From Clostridia bacterium (GTDB taxonomy: Bacteria > Bacillota_A > Clostridia > UBA1212 > UBA1255), in the NCBI GenBank assembly GCA_017522515.1, contig JAFWZH010000259.1, forward strand, positions 1 to 64,000: 64,000 nt of DNA, in the 5' to 3' direction. Below the pieces are notes generated by a model. That model did not search any database and was not told where the DNA came from. It saw only the letters and a list, made by a program, of their open reading frames with translations. This document shows, in pieces, positions 35,805-43,867 of the stretch. The translations under genes were made by a program, and so were the position numbers. Each line of letters opens with the position of its first letter. Position 1 is the first letter of the stretch.

Positions 35805-36341
35805 TTATTTATACCAGACATATCTGATTCCAAGATAGAAATTTGGCTTCAGATAGTTGGTCCCTTTGCCGAACAGCAAATATTGTTGTCCGCCGATAAT
35901 GACGGATACCTTATTAGTAGGGTATAATTCCATCGCACCTCCTATATCCGCACCTCCTACTATTCCTGACTTTTTAGCATCAAGTATTTCGCAAGACCAG
36001 GAATCGTAACCTACATTTCCAATCAGATTAAGATCTATAAACATCCAGGATGTAGGATGAAAACACATGATTTCCAATCCAGCACCCAAAAGAAATTGAT
36101 TCGTAAATTCTGAATGGCCAAAGGATGCTTTTTCCATATCTAATTGACAGAGCAATCCAGTTCTTTGACTGAAACATCGCTGATACTCCAATCCGATATC
36201 AAATCGGTTTTTTGTTCCTTTCCCGTATCTTGCACCTAAAGACTGATGGCCTTTTGTATGCAACAAACTACTTTCTTCATGTTCTGCCAACACGTTTGTT
36301 ATTGCTAACAATGAAAATAAAATTGCTATAATGTACTTCAT
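35805..36341 (-). CDS. traO: Conjugative transfer protein TraO
   Basis: Length 178 residues. A signal peptide (1-19, NVLA|EHE) precedes alternating beta-strands with aromatic ends. The C-terminal VGGADIGGAMELYPTNKVSVIIGGQQYLLFGKGTNYLKPNFYLGIRYVWYK matches the TraO outer-membrane barrel family. It is a part of the outer-membrane side of the transfer apparatus. It lies 4 bp after the lipoprotein gene and just before the giant protein. Confidence 0.8.
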   Translation of the reverse strand: MKYIIAILFSLLAITNVLAEHEESSLLHTKGHQSLGARYGKGTKNRFDIGLEYQRCFSQRTGLLCQLDMEKASFGHSEFTNQFLLGAGLEIMCFHPTSWMFIDLNLIGNVGYDSWSCEILDAKKSGIVGGADIGGAMELYPTNKVSVIIGGQQYLLFGKGTNYLKPNFYLGIRYVWYK

Positions 36342-36345
36342 GATC

Positions 36346-37539
36346 TTAATCTAAAATTATTTTTTGTGTTATATAGTCACTCCATAGACCATACTCATCT
36401 TGACAGCGTACCGAAATGGTATGCTCTCCTTTTGATTGGAATGTATGGTATATTTCATTTCTTGTGGTTGGTGTTATAAAATCAGCTTCTATTTTTTCCC
36501 ATTTCATTGTTTCCTTTCCCATGCCGAATGTGGAATAATAAAAACATTTTTCTTCATCTAAGGATTTCAAAATACTGATATTGGTTGCGATAGAATTGTA
36601 GTAAAGATTTCCGTCAACAATATAAGCAGGTGCACTGCCTTCATATTCATGATGCATTATGTCATCACTGCCTATTTTGAAAGGAAGATAATCAAACAAG
36701 TATGACCACTTGACAATTTTATGACCGTCAAGATCAGTTCCTCCAGCCAGAATCTTATACTCTCCATTTTCTTTATCCACACATGTCACTTCCAAAGATG
36801 GAACAGGCTGTCTGTTCGGTTTTATTTTAACATGCAGGTATTCTGTCGTCTCTACTCCAATTTTATTCTTTGCGGTTAGACTGTATCTTGCAGAAACCTC
36901 TTTCGAAAATGGAATCTCTCTCCAAAAAGCATCTGCTAGACTTCCTAAATCATATCCTTTTCTATATTCTACAATTTGTTTTCTATAGTCACCAGCGATA
37001 TTTTTTGTTCTTTCTTCGTCTAAGGAAAAAATGATTTTGCCGTTTGATTTTTTCATTTTTAGAAATGGATCCGCAATGTCATAATATCTCATGTAGATAC
37101 TGCCATCTAAATCTATCACTTCTGTTGTCTTTGAGTATTGTCCCATATCGGCAATATCCAGATTACCATATGTAGAAGGTATTTCTTTCACCATAATTCC
37201 AGGTATGCAGACATCTTCCCCAAAGAAATATAGTAATTCTTCCGCATAAACGCCATTCGCTTCGTTTTCCGCAGGAATGCTTGTAAGCCTGAAATCATAG
37301 GTGCATTCCTTGCCATAAGGGTCGTTAATAGAAAAAGTCAAAGTGTCTGGACGACCGAATCCGACCTCTATGATTCTATACTTTTTCCCTTCCCAAAATT
37401 CACTGCTCATAGTGTCATTGGCGGTTTTCATCTCAATGATTGGAGTTTCTCCGTGCTCCAAAAAATAATCGTCTCTTGTATCACAGGCGTTTAATGACAC
37501 AAGAATAGCACTTAACCAAATTAATTTTTCTTTTTTCAT
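36346..37539 (-). CDS. Outer-membrane lipoprotein with PKD-like domain
   Basis: Length 397 residues. The lipobox SLNAC puts the lipidated cysteine near residue 19. The C-terminal region (about 245-397) holds PKD-like signatures: PVPSLEVTCVDKENG, AGGTDLDGHKIVKWSYLFD and FQSKGEHTISVRCQDEYGLW. The N-terminal 220 residues are unassigned. Position between topB and traO suggests a surface or periplasmic part of the mating apparatus, in the place where other Bacteroides elements carry the TraQ lipoprotein. I see no convincing TraQ match. Confidence 0.65.
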   Translation of the reverse strand: MKKEKLIWLSAILVSLNACDTRDDYFLEHGETPIIEMKTANDTMSSEFWEGKKYRIIEVGFGRPDTLTFSINDPYGKECTYDFRLTSIPAENEANGVYAEELLYFFGEDVCIPGIMVKEIPSTYGNLDIADMGQYSKTTEVIDLDGSIYMRYYDIADPFLKMKKSNGKIIFSLDEERTKNIAGDYRKQIVEYRKGYDLGSLADAFWREIPFSKEVSARYSLTAKNKIGVETTEYLHVKIKPNRQPVPSLEVTCVDKENGEYKILAGGTDLDGHKIVKWSYLFDYLPFKIGSDDIMHHEYEGSAPAYIVDGNLYYNSIATNISILKSLDEEKCFYYSTFGMGKETMKWEKIEADFITPTTRNEIYHTFQSKGEHTISVRCQDEYGLWSDYITQKIILD

Positions 37540-37542
37540 ATT

Positions 37543-40275
37543 TTATTGTTTTGTATTAGGAAAATACATTGTCACATTATCTCCAAATGGAGCTTCTTTA
37601 GATATGCTCAATCCAGCTGAGTATGTCCCAGATCCATCTTTCTTAACGAACATTAGATTTTCAATTTTTTTGTCCTTGCATAAAATTTTGATCTCTTCGT
37701 CTGTAAGAATATGGCCGTTCTTATTCACGAACACTTTAAAATCGCCTTTTGTACATCGATATACGACGTTCGCTTTATAGACAGAATCTCCACAGAACGG
37801 ACATTTGCATATTTCTGTGTGTTCTATGGTCTGTACATTAGGGTTTTTGAATACAAGATAGTCACTTCTGTCATTTTTAGGATTTTTCTCCACCTCTACA
37901 TTAAGCAGAACCTCTTCTTCTTCATTAGAATCTTTTTTCTTTATAAAGAATTTGACTTTTTCTAGTTTTTTCTGTTCGCATAACAGTCTTATTTCTTCAT
38001 CTGTAAATTCATGTTTGCTTCGTGACTTGAAAACAAAGAAATCTTTGTTTTTACAACGATAAATTTTTTCGTAAGAATAGACAGAGTCTCCACAAAACGG
38101 ACATTTGGCAATTTCTATTAGTTCAGAATCGTCGTTGTAAAGCTCAATTTTTTTAGATACAGTGTTGTATCTTACTTTGGCCGTGAACATAGAGCCATCT
38201 TTCTTTGTCAATTCAAGAGGCTTGTCTATCTGATGTTTGCCAGTAAGCAATGCGACACATTCTTCTTCTGTAAGAGTATGTCCTAAGAAATTATAAGGAA
38301 TAGAGAAAGAACATTTTTGGGCAAGAATGTTTTTGCAACATATTCCATATTTTGTCTCGATAATTGGCGATCCGCATATAGGACATGAAAAATTAGCGTG
38401 TAGTAATTTTACTCTGTCTGTACTTGTTGTGGAATTTGGAGTATATTGTTCTTTAAGTTCTTTCATGATTCCTATTGTAAACTCTTTTATTTCCTCATAA
38501 AATTTAGAAATATCATAGTCTCCATCTGCCATCTGATTAAGTTTCAATTCCCATTCGCCTGTAAGTTTTGGGGAAGAAAAATTGTAATTCTTAATTTGAT
38601 TGTAGATATATAAGCCATTCTCTGTTGGAACAAGATATTTTTTGTTCTGAACCTCAATGAAATTTCCTCCTTTTAAGCTTTCGATGATACCAGCTCTAGT
38701 TGCGGGTGTGCCAATCCCACAATCTTTCATTGCCTTCTGCAATTCTTTTTCTTCTATGACGCTTCCTGCAGTTTCCATTAGTTTCAGTAAGGTGGCTTCT
38801 GTCAATAATGGTGGCTTTTGCGTCATTTTGTCCTGGAGTTCTTTACTTGCTACAAGAACATGTGTCTTTGCTTGTAAATTAGGCAAGACTTGGTTCTCTT
38901 CATCATCATTATCTTTATCTCCTTTGTAGCTTTGTGCAATTCTCCACCCCAGATCTGTATATGTACTGCCACTCGCTTTGAAATATTCCATTGTATCATG
39001 AAACATAAAGGAATAAGTGAGAATGTTTTTTTTAGCAGGAGGAAGTAGAGACATTATCAATTGTGTCGCAATCAAATCGTATACTTTTCTTGATGTTGAG
39101 TCAAGACTGTTTAATTTATCGAGATTAGAGAAAGTTGGTATTATAGCATGATGATCTGTTAATTTAGTATTATCAAAACATGCTTTCTGAATACCTTTTT
39201 CTTTAAAAATTTCAAAACTCTTATCTTGATTTCCTGAGAATACACTTTGCAACAATTGTATTTTTGATGATATCTCTGGAATCATATCTGTCGCAAGATA
39301 GCGACTATCTGTACGAGGATAAGTTAAAAACTTCTCTTCATACATTTTTTGTATACAATCTAATGTTTGTTGTGCGGACAGATTGAATTTTTTGTTTGTA
39401 GCTTGTTGTAATGCTGTCAATGAATAGGGTAGAGGTGCTTTTTCTGTAACTTCTTTTGTGTCTTTGTCTTCTAAAAAGATAGTTTCTTTTACCATGTTGA
39501 GCACCTGCTGAGCTTCCTCTTTTGTATTAAATTTAGTAGGGTAGTGTGCTTTAAACTCTACACCACTTTCACTTTTAAGAGTTAATTGAAGAGTGTAATA
39601 TGGAGTAGGCACAAAATCTCTATTGTTTAAATACCTTTCTACAATAAATGCTAAAGTGGGAGATTTAACTCGCCCTACATTAGTTATCTTGTTGTTATTG
39701 ATGGAGAATCCAACTGTTGCGTTAACCCCCATAACCCAATCCGCAATAGCTCTTGCTTTTGCTGATCGTGCAATGTCATCGAATTCTGAACTGTCGTGAA
39801 GTTTTGCAAACCCTTCTTGAATTGCAGTCTCTGTCAGAGAAGATATCCATAATCGTTTCACTGGTTTATTGCTTTTTGCCCAATTATAGATATATCTAAA
39901 AATCGCTTCCCCTTCGCGACCTGCATCGGTCGCACAAATGATTTCTTCGGCTTCCTTGAACAAAGCTTTTATGACATTAGCTTGCTTTTTTGCAGAAGTA
40001 TCTCCTTTTAGTTCATATTTGAAATCGTTGACTGAATTAGGAATTATTGGAAATATATCGTAAGTCCAACGCACTTTTCCTTTTTCAGTCAGATACTTTA
40101 TTTTTTGTTCTTCATTCAGATAAACTTCCGAGTCACAAAGACCCACTAAGTGACCAAACGCCCATGTCACTATCCAACCATTGCCCTCAAGGTATCCGTC
40201 TTTTGTTTGTGTCGCACCCAACACTTTTGCGATTTCTTTCGCTACGCTAGGTTTTTCGGCCAATACAACTCTCAT
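37543..40275 (-). CDS. topB: DNA topoisomerase III (type IA)
   Basis: Length 910 residues, longer than E. coli TopB (653) because of the C-terminus. The Toprim domain is at the N-terminus (VVLAEKPSVAKEIAKVLG, ATDAGREGEAIFRYIY). The active-site tyrosine is in FLTYPRTDSRYL near residue 319. After about residue 640 come repeated topo zinc-type modules: one CPICG...C-x-n-C and two near-identical CPFCGDSVY modules. It probably resolves intermediates during ICE replication or transfer. It lies in the middle of the traN-traO operon. Confidence 0.95.
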   Translation of the reverse strand: MRVVLAEKPSVAKEIAKVLGATQTKDGYLEGNGWIVTWAFGHLVGLCDSEVYLNEEQKIKYLTEKGKVRWTYDIFPIIPNSVNDFKYELKGDTSAKKQANVIKALFKEAEEIICATDAGREGEAIFRYIYNWAKSNKPVKRLWISSLTETAIQEGFAKLHDSSEFDDIARSAKARAIADWVMGVNATVGFSINNNKITNVGRVKSPTLAFIVERYLNNRDFVPTPYYTLQLTLKSESGVEFKAHYPTKFNTKEEAQQVLNMVKETIFLEDKDTKEVTEKAPLPYSLTALQQATNKKFNLSAQQTLDCIQKMYEEKFLTYPRTDSRYLATDMIPEISSKIQLLQSVFSGNQDKSFEIFKEKGIQKACFDNTKLTDHHAIIPTFSNLDKLNSLDSTSRKVYDLIATQLIMSLLPPAKKNILTYSFMFHDTMEYFKASGSTYTDLGWRIAQSYKGDKDNDDEENQVLPNLQAKTHVLVASKELQDKMTQKPPLLTEATLLKLMETAGSVIEEKELQKAMKDCGIGTPATRAGIIESLKGGNFIEVQNKKYLVPTENGLYIYNQIKNYNFSSPKLTGEWELKLNQMADGDYDISKFYEEIKEFTIGIMKELKEQYTPNSTTSTDRVKLLHANFSCPICGSPIIETKYGICCKNILAQKCSFSIPYNFLGHTLTEEECVALLTGKHQIDKPLELTKKDGSMFTAKVRYNTVSKKIELYNDDSELIEIAKCPFCGDSVYSYEKIYRCKNKDFFVFKSRSKHEFTDEEIRLLCEQKKLEKVKFFIKKKDSNEEEEVLLNVEVEKNPKNDRSDYLVFKNPNVQTIEHTEICKCPFCGDSVYKANVVYRCTKGDFKVFVNKNGHILTDEEIKILCKDKKIENLMFVKKDGSGTYSAGLSISKEAPFGDNVTMYFPNTKQ

Positions 40276-40283
40276 ATTTTTTC

Positions 40284-40874
40284 TTATTTTAAAAGTGAAT
40301 ATAGATTAGATCTAAATCCTTTATGATTTTTGTAATAATCAATGAAACGACTTGCTTTTAATGTAGGATCAAGCATGTCGTCTAATAATTCTTTTGACAT
40401 GAAATATATATTTTCTAGTTGCTCAAAGATATGTTCTTCAAAAATCTTAATACTTTGATGTTTTGGCTCAAATTTTGGATAAAGAAAATCTATATAACCG
40501 TCAATATCACCATCTTTGTAAACACATAATGCTGTACAGCAAGAAGATGTGTTTTGATGTGAGAATTGGTACACTTTGTCAAGATGATTAAGAGATTTGT
40601 TCTCACATACTCTTTTTTTCATTTCTAGAATCACTTTGTGGGATTCCATGAAAATAGTCTTTTCTGTTCCAAAATTACCGTTCCATCGGGCGAAAGGAGC
40701 ATTGTCATATAATCCTTTGTCATTAAGGAAATATATTCTACGAGAGAGGTTAGGATATATAAGATAATATCCTGTGTCATGTGGAATTACATAAACACCA
40801 CTAAATTCAGTAGTGTCAAAATCCCCATCCTCCCTTCTTGTTCTTATTTCTGTGTAGGCAATTTGTAATTCCAT
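40284..40874 (-). CDS. Hypothetical protein of the traN operon
   Basis: Length 196 residues, no signal peptide, no motif I recognise. The N-terminal half is beta-rich (TEFSGVYVIPHDTGYYLIYPNLSRRIYFLNDKG). Next come a Cys-containing strand (TSSCCTALCVY) and helices. It lies between the LRV-repeat protein (8 bp) and topB (8 bp). Co-transcription suggests an ICE maintenance or transfer role. Confidence 0.6.
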   Translation of the reverse strand: MELQIAYTEIRTRREDGDFDTTEFSGVYVIPHDTGYYLIYPNLSRRIYFLNDKGLYDNAPFARWNGNFGTEKTIFMESHKVILEMKKRVCENKSLNHLDKVYQFSHQNTSSCCTALCVYKDGDIDGYIDFLYPKFEPKHQSIKIFEEHIFEQLENIYFMSKELLDDMLDPTLKASRFIDYYKNHKGFRSNLYSLLK

Positions 40875-40882
40875 ACGTCAAG

Positions 40883-41524
40883 TTATTTGAAAATTCTCAA
40901 TATTTTTTCGATCTCTTTGCCTTGAACTTCTTTAACTCCATTGTCTTGATCAAGCCTTTTTTTTACCTCGTTTGGAGTGTGTGGATTCTCTAAAAGTGAA
41001 TATCTAACATCATCACTTTTGTCATTTGCCATAGAAACCAAAACGTCTTTCGGTGTTCTGTCATTTTCTGCCACTGATATACGTACTTGTTCGTCCTCGT
41101 CTTTCGCTAGAAGACCATATATCTTTTTGGGCAATCTGTCTTCTGCCATGTTTTGTCTTACCTCGACATCATTGCATTGAGTAAGTTTAGTGTAAAGACT
41201 TAACGAAAGTTCGGTTGGAGTCTTAGGGTTTTGAGCGACATAATATTGCACCCAGTTACGAGCGTCGAGAGAAAGTTGTACAAGTAATTCTTCTGATATC
41301 TTTTCATTACAGGCAAGTCCAGTTCGGATGCTTTCGTTGTCTATCTCTGCCAAATATTTCATGATCTCAGTGTCTTCACAATACTCAGCAAGCTCAGAAA
41401 GTGCCCAGGAATCATTCTTCTCGATTAGAAAATGGATGATCTCATCCCGTTTTTCTTTTGTAGAATTCTTGTCAAGAGCAAGATCGATCAGCTCTTCTCT
41501 TTTCATTTTTTTTAACTCTTCCAT
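40883..41524 (-). CDS. LRV/HEAT-like repeat protein
   Basis: Length 213 residues. About five repeats with the leucine-rich-variant pattern V-R-x-x-x-A-x-N-x-x-T-P-x-x-x-L-x-x-L-A-x-D, for example VQYYVAQNPKTPTELSLSLY, VRISVAENDRTPKDVLVSMA and VRYSLLENPHTPNEVKKRL, after a charged helical N-terminus. Such solenoids bind proteins or DNA. It is cytosolic, encoded between traN and the hypothetical gene. The partner is unknown. Confidence 0.72.
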   Translation of the reverse strand: MEELKKMKREELIDLALDKNSTKEKRDEIIHFLIEKNDSWALSELAEYCEDTEIMKYLAEIDNESIRTGLACNEKISEELLVQLSLDARNWVQYYVAQNPKTPTELSLSLYTKLTQCNDVEVRQNMAEDRLPKKIYGLLAKDEDEQVRISVAENDRTPKDVLVSMANDKSDDVRYSLLENPHTPNEVKKRLDQDNGVKEVQGKEIEKILRIFK

Positions 41525-41530
41525 GTTTTT

Positions 41531-42670
41531 TTATTTTATGTTTAATTCTGTTTTGGCTTCTCCTATAATTTCTGCTTTTAGAATCAGACTGTTTGCACAT
41601 GTAAACTTCAAATGCCTTCCTCCATTTTTCTCGAATAATTCAAAGAAAAACAAATGATTGTTTGGAATCGTGAACCGTTTAAAAAATAATATAGTGCTGT
41701 AATTCCCATTTGCGTCTATTACCTCTTTATTGTCCGATTTATATACGTGAATAGGTATGATTTCATCATCTTGTGATGTCTGTTTTTTATTCTTTTTTTT
41801 ATTCTTTATATAAGAACGTATAAAATCAATTTCGTATGCCACTTGACTTCTGTTTTCTACATACAAATAAAACATTAGTATGTCGTCTTGAATACAAATG
41901 GATTTTAAACAAAAAACAATTTTATCGTTCATGATTCCAATATTATTGAAACGAGTGCCTTTTTGTATTATTTTTTGTCCTAACTCATCTAATTCCGAAT
42001 CATTCAGGCTTGCTTTTGAGAATTTTGCTTTTGTGTTCTCAGTCGCAAGAGATATATTAATGTTGGTAGGATTGTCGTTATGTGTGACATTAAAAGGATA
42101 TATGTTACCGTCCGCAGTCACTATTGTCATACTTGTTTCTTTGAAATATTCAAAATTTGATACAGCTCTGGCTCTCACGATATTATTCATATCCTCTATT
42201 TGCTCTGCAATTATAGCATCGGAACCTACTGTAACGTCTACAACTTTGTCTTCTACTACAATATGTGATGTTCTTAATTTACTAAGTTCTATATTGTAAT
42301 TCTTTATTACGTTAGAATAAGGGATTGTGTCATTAACATTTGACATATTTATCGCTAAATATTCAGGGTTCATTTCATAACATAACTGAAGAGTGTAGAT
42401 GTCTCCATTATTTGTAATGATAGTAGTTGTTGTGTTATCGAAAGATGGAATCTTGCTTTTTATTCTCAATATGCTTTTAATTGTAGTCTTCTCCATCTGT
42501 ATGTCATCGGTTCCCATGTCGACGTACTTTACATCAGAAGAAAATTTCAGATATACCCACTTAACATCGGATATTTTTAAGGGTGTTTTCTTCAGACTTT
42601 CTATACTTTGTGAAAGTGCAACAGTTGCACTAAAGCATAGTGCTAATATGAATGTATATACTTTGTACAT
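41531..42670 (-). CDS. traN: Conjugative transfer protein TraN (DUF4138, VirB9-like)
   Basis: Length 379 residues. A signal peptide ends near residue 20 (VALS|QSIE). DUF4138 signatures include KISDVKWVYLKFSSDVKYVDMGTDDI, VENRSQVAYEIDFIRSYI and the C-terminal FELFEKNGGRHLKFTCANSLIL. It is an outer-membrane-side channel component. It is the first gene of the second tra operon, 10 nt after leader copy E, and is separated from traE-traM by about 29 kb, which is unusual for this family. Confidence 0.88.
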   Translation of the reverse strand: MYKVYTFILALCFSATVALSQSIESLKKTPLKISDVKWVYLKFSSDVKYVDMGTDDIQMEKTTIKSILRIKSKIPSFDNTTTTIITNNGDIYTLQLCYEMNPEYLAINMSNVNDTIPYSNVIKNYNIELSKLRTSHIVVEDKVVDVTVGSDAIIAEQIEDMNNIVRARAVSNFEYFKETSMTIVTADGNIYPFNVTHNDNPTNINISLATENTKAKFSKASLNDSELDELGQKIIQKGTRFNNIGIMNDKIVFCLKSICIQDDILMFYLYVENRSQVAYEIDFIRSYIKNKKKNKKQTSQDDEIIPIHVYKSDNKEVIDANGNYSTILFFKRFTIPNNHLFFFELFEKNGGRHLKFTCANSLILKAEIIGEAKTELNIK

Positions 42671-42680
42671 ATTTTATTAC

Positions 42681-42729
42681 TTTAATGAATTATGCGTAAA
42701 TGGAATACTCCCATTTATGTGCAAAGTTA
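42681..42729 (-). promoter_or_regulatory. traN operon promoter and leader, copy E
   Basis: Minus strand: -7 TAACTTTG (42729-42722). A 5'-end stem-loop AAATGG/CCATTT (42698-42716) follows, then GCATAATTCATTAAA (42695-42681), then 10 nt to the traN ATG at 42670. The -33 element is weak. Confidence 0.72.
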
Positions 42730-42799
42730 TATTTTTTTACATTTCGACCATCAACAATATTTTTTTTGTTGATACACAGCAAATGAATTTTAAGAAGAT

Positions 42800-43024
42800 T
42801 TAAAGGAATTTTTTTCTATATTTCTTTATAAGTTCATTTAGCTCATTTTTTATTTCTGTAAATGATTTATTATCTAGCTCTTCTGGTTCAAAAAAATCAA
42901 TTGGCCAATCAGGATCATGGTTAATGATATAAAGCAGATATTCCGCTATTGTATCAAAATCCTGAATGAATCCCTTGTCATCAGAAATCCATTGCTGGAT
43001 TATTTTATCAATGTTTTTTTTCAT
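42800..43024 (-). CDS. Small acidic hypothetical protein
   Basis: Length 74 residues, soluble, acidic in the middle (FDTIAEYLLYIINHDPDWPIDFFEPEELDNKSF) with a basic C-terminus (KKYRKKFL). It stands alone with its own -7 box (43060-43053) and a 13-bp inverted repeat at the -33 region. This looks like a small regulated ICE protein. No family recognised. Confidence 0.6.
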   Translation of the reverse strand: MKKNIDKIIQQWISDDKGFIQDFDTIAEYLLYIINHDPDWPIDFFEPEELDNKSFTEIKNELNELIKKYRKKFL

Positions 43025-43052
43025 AGCCTTTTATTTTTTTGTTTCTACGCAA

Positions 43053-43093
43053 CAAAAATACATAATTTATTTTAATAGCAAAAATAAATTATG
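43053..43093 (-). promoter_or_regulatory. Promoter with 13-bp inverted-repeat operator
   Basis: -7 TATTTTTG (43060-43053) on the minus strand. Directly upstream CATAATTTATTTT (43061-43073) and AAAATAAATTATG (43081-43093) are perfect arms with a 7-bp spacer, covering the -33 position. Confidence 0.65.
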
Positions 43094-43218
43094 TAAAAAT
43101 TTCTTAAATAAGTATGTTGCAAAGTGTTTTTAGGGGTTACTTTGATGTCTCAATAAAAAGTGGATGTTTGAACATTCCAATATAAATGTAAGTTTTATAT
43201 TAATTTGCGAATATTTCC

Positions 43219-43226
43219 TATCTTTG
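43219..43226 (+). promoter_or_regulatory. -7 box of the H1-like gene
   Basis: TATCTTTG, 23 bp before the ATG at 43250. No clear TTG at the right distance. Confidence 0.5.
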
Positions 43227-43249
43227 TGTTAAAATTAAACGTTATAGTC

Positions 43250-43426
43250 ATGAAGGAGATTATAGAAAAACTAAATGTCGTATTAGATTCATTTATGAAA
43301 GATGCGAATGCACAGATTGAGTCATCTAACAAATCAGCTGGCATTAGAGCCAGAAAGACAAGTTTGGAAATAGAAAAGTTGATGAAGGAATTTCGTAAAA
43401 TATCTTTAGAGGAATCAAAAAAATAA
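43250..43426 (+). CDS. Histone H1-like protein
   Basis: 58 residues from the ATG at 43250: MKEIIEKLNVVLDSFMKDAN then AQIESSNKSAGIRARKTSLE and IEKLMKEFRKISLEESKK. This is the pattern of the small Bacteroidetes H1-like (Hc1-like) DNA-binding proteins, with the conserved N-K-x-A-G-x-R-A-R-K core. The frame runs upstream to 43205, but that part overlaps the -7 box. It may compact ICE DNA or tune host chromatin after transfer. It is monocistronic. Confidence 0.85.
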   Translation: MKEIIEKLNVVLDSFMKDANAQIESSNKSAGIRARKTSLEIEKLMKEFRKISLEESKK

Positions 43427-43533
43427 TAGAGATTCTTTTTTACTTTGTATATAGTGTGGATATGTTACATTTTTGTAGCAAAAATCAAGCATCTGTTTAT
43501 GGGTGCGTGGTTTGAAGTATGGAAAAGTTTTTA

Positions 43534-43567
43534 AATGGCAAGAGAAATAACTATCTTGCCATTTTTT
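43534..43567 (+). terminator. Intrinsic terminator downstream of the H1-like gene
   Basis: AATGGCAAG (43534-43542) pairs with CTTGCCATT (43555-43563), 12-nt loop, followed by a T run. It lies 108 bp after the stop. The intervening segment has only ORFs of 11-17 codons. Confidence 0.8.
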
Positions 43568-43612
43568 ATATTTGTGTCATATTTAGATAAACTGAGACAT
43601 TTTTGTTTTATG

Positions 43613-43867
43613 TTATAGAGGGTCATAGTCAGTATCAAAAAAACTTTTGATTATTACCTTAGCTCCTTTAGGATCACACAACAAAATAAAACTAAAGATC
43701 TTAATCAATCTTGATAAGTATAAGAGAATATAGCCAATAGGACGCAATAGAAAAACGATTAGTAAAAACAACCATAATAGAATTTTGCCAAAAGTGCCAA
43801 CTTCATAAAATACCAAGCCCAAATATTTATTAATAATAAAATCAAAAAACTTTTTAATTGTGTTCAT
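43613..43867 (-). CDS. Small two-helix membrane protein, end of right-arm operon
   Basis: Length 84 residues. Hydrophobic stretches lie near 25-42 and 43-64 (GKILLWLFLLIVFLLRPIGY, then ILLYLSRLIKIFSFILL). The C-terminus is charged. It overlaps the stop of the methylase-helicase gene by 4 bp, so it is the last gene of that operon. No family recognised. Confidence 0.6.
   Translation of the reverse strand: MNTIKKFFDFIINKYLGLVFYEVGTFGKILLWLFLLIVFLLRPIGYILLYLSRLIKIFSFILLCDPKGAKVIIKSFFDTDYDPL

Noticed and set aside
36346..37539. Calling the lipoprotein TraQ
   Set aside because: Position fits, but length (397 versus about 140) and visible sequence pattern do not.
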